This document shows, piece after piece, positions 56,620 through 64,000 of a DNA stretch of 64,000 nucleotides; position 1 is the first letter of the stretch; each line of letters starts with the position of its first letter. Source of the stretch: Dicyema japonicum. Its lineage: Eukaryota > Dicyemida > Rhombozoa > Dicyemidae. The stretch spans positions 487,240 through 551,239 of the forward strand of contig RDEW01000024.1 of assembly GCA_011109175.1 (NCBI GenBank), written 5' to 3'. Both the position numbers and the translations under genes were made by a program. Under the pieces are notes generated by a model that was not told where the DNA came from, ran no database searches, and worked only from the letters and a program-made list of their open reading frames with translations.

Positions 56620-57065
56620 TCCTTCCTCCTGTGGACTGCATATCCAGATTGTACAGCCAGATCATTGTTCCGACAGTTGAATATGCCTGTCCTCCATGGA
56701 AATTTGCGATATCCTCTTCCAAACTTAATAAATTAAATTCAATCAGACGATGTACTACACGTTCGCATCTTACAATATTACAACCCCCTTCTACTCTTTT
56801 TTCAGAAGAATCTACGAGGAACCATAGCCGCGGATTCCTGTGTTTGTGCAAAAACCAGGAAACTCATTGAGCGATTCGATTGCTCGTGCAGAAGAACATC
56901 GATCGGTCCTAAAGAAAGGAAATTTGATCGATTTCCTTTGTAGGCACTCGAAAAGGCTATACCGTTCTACAGTTGGGACATTGGAAAAACATGCAAGAGA
57001 ATCTGGGAATTAATGGAGGCTAGGATCACTTGTGTGCTATACGAACCCTCGAAGAGAACAAGATG
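56620..57065 (+). pseudogene. Jockey-like LINE C-terminal region
   Basis: SRLYSQIIVPTVEYACPPWK then ISSSKLNKLNSIRRCTTR is the thumb/tail block of Jockey-like ORF2. It is followed by LFSEESTRNHSRGFLCLCKN shared with 18.1 kb. Confidence 0.65.
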
Positions 57066-57315
57066 CTGAAGCGCAGACCTCCTGAGAACTGCTTCTTCCA
57101 AAGTCCGTCAGAGTGGATCTTTTTCGTTGACGATACAGATATCATCCTTCTCTGTCTGGGCAAGTAGTTCTGGATGTCTTTGCTTGCCCTGGACCACTAG
57201 GACTCAAGTGAAAGTAGTGAATCTCCGGGTCATGTTTCTGGACGGTTAGTGTGGTTAATATTGAATGAGGAAAAAACCACAACAATTACAATCGTATAAA
57301 GTCTATCACAAAGAG

Positions 57316-57323
57316 TATATAAA
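57316..57323 (+). promoter_or_regulatory. TATA-like box of SLC17 gene
   Basis: tatataaa 22-29 bp upstream of the ATG, implying a near-absent 5' UTR if used. Confidence 0.45.
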
Positions 57324-57344
57324 GAAAGTGAATGTTATTTACCA

Positions 57345-58818
57345 ATGGAAAGCAAAGGTAGAATAATAATAGGAATAAATACATTTGTATGTTTGATGGT
57401 ATTATTTGCTCAAAGAGTGAACATAAATGTAGTAATCACGCAAATAGTGAGCATTACCAATGAGAATAATGTAAAAATATTATAATAGTAGAAAATACAC
57501 TGGACTGGGAATCAAAAATCATACACACTGATGTCATATTATGGTGGATTTATGATTACTCAAATATATGGAGGAATTATGGCGGAAAAATATGGTCCTA
57601 AAATAGTATTGGGGATTTGTGTAGTAATATCATCAATACTTTGTTTGGTATCTCCATTTGCATTGGAAAAGTCCCCAATAGCATTAAGTGTGGTTAGAAT
57701 ATTAATGGGAGCTGCAAATGTAGTAAATACTATTAAAATAGGGACCCTACTTTCCAGCTGTGAATGTGATAATTTCAAATTGGTATCCTCCGTCAAGTAG
57801 ATCACGAGCAGTGGGATTTATAATACCAGGTTTGTCGTATATTGACGAAGGAATGCAATTTGGTTCTATAATGGGATTCTCTATTACATCAGCATTAGCT
57901 GTTAATAATGCTTTGTGGAAGTACTCTTTCTACTTATTTGGTACTATTATAATTATTTTAGGCGGTATTGGATTTGTCTGGCTTATATTTTGGATTATTT
58001 TCATGACAGACTATTATAATGACAACAAGTGGACTACAGAAGCCGAAAAACACTACTTGAGTCGTACTGTTGAACGAAAACAAAGCCAAACTGTAAATAT
58101 TCAACATAATTACAGAAAATATCATATAAAAAGGTTATAAAGTCTGTCCCTGTTTACGCAGTAATATCTTTTCATTTTCAATCATTTTGGAATGTCACCT
58201 TTGTCTTGACACTAATTCCCTCCTTCATTAAGGACATATACTATATTCCAGTTAAACATGTATTATTCTATTTTTATGCAGCAAACATACATCACATTCT
58301 TATTACCCATTTTAATGTGGATTTCTGGATTGTTCGCTTGCTTTATATCTGACTATCTTCTTAAAAATAATATTATTTCTAAAATTAATATTAGAAGATT
58401 ATTTGCTGTAATTTTATTCATTATTATAGACTATGGCTTGTTTACCTGTTAGTCTATTCCTCATGTTCTCTACTCTAATCAATCCTAATATATTTTATTG
58501 GGGGATACTACTTATTTTGATATCCTCATTCGCTATAGGTATACAAATTGCTGTAATAATTCCAAACATTGCTGACATTGCACCACAATATTGTGGAGTT
58601 ATTTCGGGTATTTCGAACACTGTCTCTTCAATTGGTGCTATTCTCTCTATTCAGGTCACATACATCATTGTGTCGGACACTGTTTACTATTTTTTATATT
58701 TTAGCATAATCTCAGGGAATGGCAAATTGTATTTGCAATCATGATTACTACACAAACTATTATTTTTCTAATATTTTTAATATTTGCACGTTCTTCTAAA
58801 CAAAATTTAACACTGTAA
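57345..58818 (+). CDS. SLC17/sialin-like MFS transporter, eight exons
   Basis: Anion/organic-acid transporter of the major facilitator superfamily, SLC17 (sialin/Na-phosphate/VGLUT) type, expected in a lysosomal, vesicular or plasma membrane with 12 helices. Exons 57,345-57,470, 57,492-57,719, 57,742-57,829, 57,851-58,092, 58,116-58,259, 58,282-58,407, 58,430-58,681 and 58,705-58,818 give 439 aa without a stop, close to family length. Introns are 21-23 nt. Landmarks: QRVNINVVIT (helix 1), YYGGFMITQIYGGIMAEKYG (helix 2 and the MFS loop GG..AEKYG), FPAVNVIISNWYPPSSRSRA, ISYKKVIKSVPVYAVISFHF, IADIAPQYCGVISGISNTVS and REWQIVFAIM. The intron at 57,830-57,850 is 21 nt with no in-frame stop, so retention would add seven residues. 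The gene appears intact. Substrate cannot be read from sequence. Confidence 0.92.
57830..57850 (+). other. 21-nt in-frame intron
   Basis: gtttgtcgtatattgacgaag: GT..AG, length divisible by three, no stop. Splicing gives IIPGMQFGSIMG, matching the family; retention gives IIPGLSYIDEGMQFGS. Recognition as an intron rests on family alignment. Confidence 0.6.
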
Positions 58819-58859
58819 TGGATTTAATAAACGGTTTTTTGAGTTTTTTTGATCCAGTC

Positions 58860-59640
58860 TGCTCACCGTAAGCATGCGAAGTCACTCTGATAGCCCTTTG
58901 GAATAACTATTATGATTTATTTGTCTCTGTTTTTTGGCGTCTTCAGTCCAGGATAGGTTTTCTGGTTGAGTGGAGATTTTATAAGTGTTCTATGAATGTC
59001 AGTACGGATCTACTGATGAGACTGCGGTTAGTGGATTTGAGCTGTAGAAAGGTTAATGGTAGAGTCAAATTATTTCGAATTGATCCCCACTGTCAGAATC
59101 TTTGTTTCTCAGTGTAGGTAATCAGCGGGAGTTTTCAAGGCGAAGCGTGCACTCTGTAACTTTTGTAGAAGAGTGAGTGATATCTATGGGACCCAGCTTG
59201 GGTGAATTATTTTTATATAAGGAAAGACATTTTAGGTTGGCAATTTGAGTGATTTGCTACTGAATGATGAACATTTGTTTTCGTGTGATTTTACTGCAGA
59301 GATTCTGACGTGTTTGCTGAAAGAGGCAAAGATGACTTTGAAAATTTACAAATTTTTGTAAGAACTGGTTGTGTAAGGATAATGTAGATTGTAGTTGAAT
59401 TGTTTCCGGTAAAGTTATTGAAGATTTCGGTGGAAACATTAAGTTTGAAGTCAGACATAAAAACATTATCTGAAGATATTTGAAAGCTTTGATCTTTGGA
59501 TGGTATTATAAGATCAGGATAGTTGTTGAGTTATTGGAATGTCAGTACGGTAAAAGTTGAAAAGTGAAGGAGAGAACTGACTCCCGAGTAACTCCGTTGT
59601 AGAAGTATCTTGTTAAGAATTCCAAGTATAAGGAAGGTAT
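58860..59640 (-). pseudogene. Jockey-like LINE RT to C-terminus, antisense
   Basis: Minus strand: NGVTRESVLSFTFQLLPY (degenerate block B), then a palm/thumb region (MSDFKLNVSTEIFNNFTGNN) and PSWVPXISLTLLQKLQSARF / ALKTPADYL. Convergent with the SLC17 gene, beginning 40 bp beyond its stop. Confidence 0.6.
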
Positions 59641-60390
59641 GATGTAATATTTATGATGGTGTAAGTGAACATTTATTAACAATGTTAGAGATTGAATAAG
59701 TCACACAATGATATTCCAACATCATCAGCCATTCTTAGCAGACTCATGTTGTGATCATGTTGTATTGTTAGTTGTGACTAATATTATTAAAACCTAACAA
59801 TTAGCGTTTTGAGTAACTTCTTTCACGTTTATAATTTTGATTATTAAGTGTTGTTTGTCGTGATAGTTTGTGATTAGCTGATATTTACCTTCAATAGTTC
59901 ACGTGATATTATATGAATTAATTTACTAAGCGCAACTAATTATAATTAATAAATAAAAACATTCAACATTTATTTTTGATTTTTTGTCTTATTATAAAGG
60001 GTTATGCGGAGGAATTTTTATCGACCATAGCGTACTCAGATAGAATTTCTCCACAGTCAAAAAAGAAGGCACTTTTGAGGTAGTTTTGTCGCTGGTAAAA
60101 CATTCAGGAGAATTTGCCGAGATGTTGGAAGCTGGGATCACCTAATTGGAGTTACTCTTTCTTTCTAGGTGGTCTAGGGGTGTTAAAATAAATATCTTGT
60201 CCTGATGATTCACAGCATGAGGCACTTTTTAGTAAACCACAAAGGTGGCTAATCTATTATGCCTAGATATTTTGTGGTAAAGGTTGAGTTGCTGATCTAA
60301 AATAACTTCCAATCGATAGAAACATGCCATTTTTAATTTGTTTTTTTTTCTCATTTCACGTGATTGATAAATTGCTTCTCCTGGTAGCTG
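59641..60390. other. No gene seen
   Basis: AT-rich, unrecognised. Confidence 0.4.
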
Positions 60391-60399
60391 AAAGCCACT

Positions 60400-60785
60400 T
60401 GAAAGCACTACTTGCTGTCTAGACCCCAAATCTCACGAGCATGGCCGCTGGCCGTCCTTGTCAATAGAGAATGTAAAATCATCTTGACATGGGAGATACA
60501 GGCCATTAGTGATGTCAGATATGAAGAGAGTAAAAGGTCCACAGGGTTGCGAATTCCAAGTCCTCCAAGTTCTCATTGGCAAGCGTGGCTTGTTTCCATG
60601 AGTAATCTCGAACCGGACGTTGAAAATACGTTCCGCTGTCGTACGAAGATCCCCTTAATCTGTGCGAGTTGGTCACACAGAGTGAAATAGGAGCAGTCCT
60701 CAGAACATATGCAGCCTCTGTACGTTGAGACTGTTTTCACGAGGAAGAATGTTGTATGCATGCTTATCCATGGTGTCGGCAGAAA
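60400..60785 (-). pseudogene. RLE-type LINE thumb fragment
   Basis: Minus strand, in broken frames: VLRTAPISLCVTNSHRLRGS, RDYSWKQATLANENL, LEDLGIRNPVDLL-like and AWLVSM-like antisense. This is the W.QA.LP...GGLGIR.P.D block that precedes the knuckle in the 49-kb copy. Confidence 0.55.
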
Positions 60786-60954
60786 ATGGCTCTTTTATTT
60801 AATTAAATAATTTTTTCTTTATATATTATTATTTTTTTAATAATCAAAAATTTTATACGATTAACATTAAATTCTGGTTGTATATGCCCAACAATAAAAA
60901 ATTTATAATATATGACATTTTCAATCTGAGTGGACTGAACCCTGTGAACATGTG

Positions 60955-61078
60955 ATGGTTTTCTATCAAGTAAAACTACATCAATGCTTCCCCATTTATT
61001 TATGTCCAGTTTCCAAAGTCCCAGGCGCCGAAGAAGTCGTTCATAACCAGAGTAGAGAAGATTAACATCCTGTCCCAT
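60955..61078 (-). pseudogene. LINE C-terminal tail
   Basis: SGYERLLRRLGLWKLDINKW then GSIDVVLLDRK matches the YE.RL..LGL..L..RR..GDL signature near the C-terminus of many LINE ORF2s. Followed by AT-rich sequence. Confidence 0.45.
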
Positions 61079-61224
61079 CAGTTGTGGGAATTTTTATTTA
61101 TTGTCTCACGATCGCTTGGTTTAAAAAGAATATCCTCAGCTAATTAAATGATCCCACACCGACAATGGGAGAAACTGGAGGGTAGGGCATCTTAAACGCT
61201 TTCGAGGACGACATTTTTTGTTTA

Positions 61225-62175
61225 ACCCAAGAACACGGTAAAACCAAACTAATTATCACGTTATCCCGATGCATTCTAACAGAGACCTCATCTTTGCCTG
61301 GTGTTCTTCCTTCGTGTCCGCGCATGAACGTATAGGACGGCTGCCGAATTTTCAGGGCCACCTTCCCGTGATCAGGAGTCTAGTCTCATAAGGGCCTCCA
61401 GAGGCGTAGGCCCGGTTCGGTGATCTTCACGAATCCAACGCTCCGTTACTCTGTAGGCCCTATTCAATTTTCCTCATATTTGTCCAAGATATGGAAGGTC
61501 CCCACGAGGCGCATGCATATGAGAAACATGGCTCGATGTACTGTTTGTACACGTTCATCAAGACAGGATGAGTACCAATCTTCCATATTCCCGATAAACT
61601 TTTCAATACGTTCAGCTTCTTCTCGCAGTTCAATAAAATGTTTTCTACGTGTGGTGTCACACTGAGATGCATATCAATTGTCATACCAAAGATCCTTTGA
61701 CATCTGTTGAAAGGGATGCCGACCTTTTGTCAGGTAAATAGTGACTTAGACGATTTTTCTGCATTCACCACGAGCCAGTTTTCCACTATCCAGGCATTAA
61801 GCCTGTCCAGGTTAATTTGTATTCTTTCTGTGGCCTCCTGGATGTCCTGATCTCGCGAAGCCAACACAATATCATCCGCATAGGACGTAGAACATCATCA
61901 CCAGATTCAAGAATCGGGAGATCAGCCGGAAAGAGGTTAAACACAGCAGGGGATAAAGGAGATCCTTGAGGGACTCCGTTGGGGAGGAGCCGTGAAATTG
62001 ATTTCAGAACCCGAAGAAAACACGTCCCCTTCGTCCACTTTGGAAGTTAGTGATCCAAAGCTTTAGCTTCCCTGGGATCTCCGATTGAAATATTTTTCTC
62101 GATAGAATCTTCCTCGAGACTGAATCAAAAGCTTTATGTTTGACAATCGAGCAGAGCACTGTTTTATAGTAGTAA
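61225..62175 (-). pseudogene. Jockey-like LINE 3' half
   Basis: Minus strand from palm A (KTVLCSIVKHKAFDSVSRKI) through LLPNGVPQGSPLSPAVFN, a degraded YADD region, CEKKLNVLKSLSGIWKIGTH, VYKQYIEPCFSYACASWGPS and the terminal MRSLLE..GIT stop and 3' UTR. One continuous though frameshifted copy, cut at its 5' end next to the HtrL-like gene. Confidence 0.8.
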
Positions 62176-62298
62176 ATTGTGGGAATCACTCCAAAGAATT
62201 ACCTATATAATAATAATAAATAAATAAATATTTTTAAATTAATTAAAATTTATTTAAATATAATAAAATATTATGTAACAAATTTCATTCAAGTAGTC

Positions 62299-63215
62299 AT
62301 GATAATAAAGCGGATAGTCCTTCTTATTTTATTACTATTTCTGATAGCAATTTATCAGTTTATATCATTCAATGTAAGCCAATCATAATATTCTAGGATG
62401 ATATAAGAAAGGAAATAAGGGGTGAAAAATTCCTGTTAGTGAGCGCCTACTACAGTATTGGAACTTTCAGAAAACCAAATGGACCTCGTAGTCCTAGTAC
62501 ATATTTTCTTTGGATGTATGCCTATGGGTTCATTGAGAACCACCTCGTCTTTTTCTCGGACGACGAGAAAATCCTGAAGCACATGGAAAGTATCAGAAGA
62601 AATCTTCCCACTACATTATTGCACGTGAATAGATCAGAACTGTTTGGCTTCGGAAGAATTGATGAAATAAAAAATATATTTACGCTTCCTGGATTTGGCA
62701 AAAATCCACAAGAAACCGGAAATCCCGAGTATTCTGCTATTATGCATTCCAAGCACGACATGATTAGGCGGACTATCAATCTCTTTTCTGATAAATTTTC
62801 ATACATCGCCTGGTTCGATGTTGGTATATTTCGTTACTCCCGTCCGACTACCAAGTTCTCATTAAGAGCGTCAGAATATATTGACAAGACACGTGTGTTA
62901 CTGAGTCAAGCGTTTGAGTTCTATGATTACCCGATCGAAAAAATAGTCAAAGAAGCAAAGGTTTGGGTATCGGGAGGTATTTTGGTCGGTCATATTGACC
63001 CAATGTCCTCATTTTGCGATTCCTATGAGGATTTCTTCAACAAGATGATCTCCATGAATCTGATTGCATCTGATGAGCAAGTGATCTACTCCATGTACTC
63101 CAGCGAGGGACTTAAAATTATAAAAAACGGCGTAAAGCTGAGTGTATTTCAATGCAGTTACTTCGGACTCTACGTACTCTTCTCTAACATGACTTCCAAG
63201 GATTCCTGTCCGTAA
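62299..63215 (+). CDS. HtrL/YibB-like protein with signal anchor
   Basis: Exon 1 (62,299-62,373) encodes 25 residues: a short basic start then a hydrophobic run (IVLLILLLFLIAIYQFI), a type II membrane anchor. A 23-nt intron (62,374-62,396) is removed. Exon 2 (62,397-63,215) gives 272 more residues. The body matches the HtrL_YibB family: KFLLVSAYYSIGTFRKPNG, SDDEKILKHMESIRR, YSAIMHSKHDMIRRTINLFS, SYIAWFDVGIFRYSRP (the family's W(I/F)D.G block), VWVSGGILVGHIDPM and IASDEQVIYSMY. The protein is probably Golgi/ER-lumenal and glycosyltransferase-like (GT-A-type DxD-like logic is not obvious). The family is best known from bacterial surface-polysaccharide loci; function is not established. Length (297 aa) is normal for the family and the gene looks intact. 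Confidence 0.85.
62374..62396 (+). other. 23-nt intron after membrane anchor
   Basis: gtaagccaatcataatattctag, phase 0. Without removal the frame stops at 62,386; with removal the anchor joins DDIRKEIRGEKFLL. Confidence 0.85.
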
Positions 63216-63740
63216 AATGATTTGAAGTATGATTTCAGCATTGTTAACCCCTTTCTCTTGTAAATTAAATGTTTTTTGCAAATATACTAGACTGTGATAG
63301 AACTAAGGAGTTAGGTTAGTCAGCAGTTTATGAAATGTTTTCAAAAGTAATTCCTTACATGTGTTGTCTCTCTTACTACTACTCTTACCGAAGAAGAGAC
63401 ATGTGGTGTCTTACATTAGTTGATCCGCTACCTTGGTTTCCTCCTAACTTCGAGTTTGATTGTAGTAGAATTATCTGTCTACTCCGACCAAAGTCATTAT
63501 ATTATTGAAATTTTTTGTCTAAAATAATTGGAATTGATTTATCGCTTTACATTAAATTGGTAGGTAATTAAATGCTCTTCGATAAGATGAAGTGGAATCA
63601 CATTCTGAAGTGTATTAAAGCAGGGGATCCCAACCTTTTTCAGCAAATGGACCACTTTGTCAAAAATCCCCATGGACCACTTCTTATCTTACTTAAGGTT
63701 AAATTAAATTAATTTTTATATCTAATTAATTTAATTATTT
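63216..63740. other. No gene; hAT-like end at 63,620-63,700
   Basis: caggggatcccaacctttttcagcaaatggaccactttgtc has the CAGGGG(T)CCCAACCTTTTT form of hAT terminal repeats. The rest is unrecognised. Confidence 0.4.
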
Positions 63741-63744
63741 TGGA

Positions 63745-64000
63745 CGAATGTCTTGAAGATCGAGGCTAGCCGGAAAAAAGCCTTCGAGATTTCTGGAGAG
63801 TTCCAACCACCAATGCCTCTTGAAGCCAAATACGAATGAACCATGGAACGCGCCGTCGCGACTGCGAAGGTCTAGTCAATCGACCGATGCGTGCTTGTGT
63901 GGGGTTGAGGGAGGAGTATCGGGCCATGATGAGGTCTCTGCTAGAGCGTACTGGGATCACATGATTAGTTTGATTGTGAATCGTGGTCTCTGGTGTTATT
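63745..64000 (+). repeat. Jockey-like LINE 3' end
   Basis: Starts ggacgaatgtcttgaagatc like the 41.38-kb copy. It lacks ~15 bp, then runs through tgcctcttgaagcc and ctagagcgtactgggatcac to ggtctctggtgttatt at the window edge. Confidence 0.85.

Overview
This is a eukaryotic, AT-rich, transposon-crowded window, and the best fit is a dicyemid mesozoan or a similarly reduced metazoan. The strongest evidence is intron size. Seven coding loci can only be read if spliceosomal introns of about 21-27 nt (a few of 31-40 nt) are removed, each bounded by GT..AG (one GC..AG) and each restoring a conserved frame. Introns this short, combined with the standard genetic code and animal-type gene families (SLC17 transporter, PKC/PKN-like kinase, UGP2, RING proteins), are known from dicyemids. 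The species call is an inference.

Layout. 1-910: hAT-type transposase remnant (-). 1-3.6 kb: broken non-LTR retrotransposon (LINE) pieces. 5.03-7.80 kb (-): UTP-glucose-1-phosphate uridylyltransferase gene, split by repeat insertions and carrying two frameshifts. 8.49-9.96 kb (-): a coiled-coil/RING protein gene and a small hypothetical gene, closely packed. 11.16-13.35 kb (+): the best preserved LINE, with a 568-codon reverse-transcriptase reading frame and a (TTTAA)n tail. 14-20.6 kb: more LINE debris. 22.55-26.52 kb and 35.20-39.20 kb: two near-identical 4-kb arms in inverted orientation around an 8.7-kb repeat-filled spacer. Each arm carries a decayed copy of a pseudokinase gene. 39.26-41.64 kb (+): a Jockey/CR1-like LINE whose 5' end encodes a 2A-like DVDANPGP motif. 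42.70-43.84 kb (+): a paralogous kinase gene with intact catalytic motifs. 44-51 kb: restriction-like-endonuclease (RLE) LINE fragments and a pogo-like element. 51.88-53.41 kb (+): an 11-exon gene of uncertain identity (423 aa). 53.8-57.1 kb: repeats. 57.35-58.82 kb (+): an 8-exon SLC17/sialin-like transporter. 58.9-62.2 kb: antisense LINE pieces. 62.30-63.22 kb (+): a HtrL/YibB-like protein with an N-terminal membrane anchor.

The host genes share no pathway. They look like ordinary compact single genes (TATA-like box 20-30 bp before the ATG, tiny introns) stranded in transposon debris. At least four repeat classes are present: Jockey/CR1-like LINEs, RLE-type LINEs ending in a zinc knuckle plus a PD..D nuclease domain, RTE/L1-like LINE pieces, and a ~300-bp dispersed repeat ('family A', six copies). 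There are also hAT and pogo DNA-transposon relics. No rRNA gene, convincing tRNA gene or CRISPR array was seen. Some frameshifts may be assembly indels rather than real decay; one N at about 20,666 shows the assembly is imperfect.
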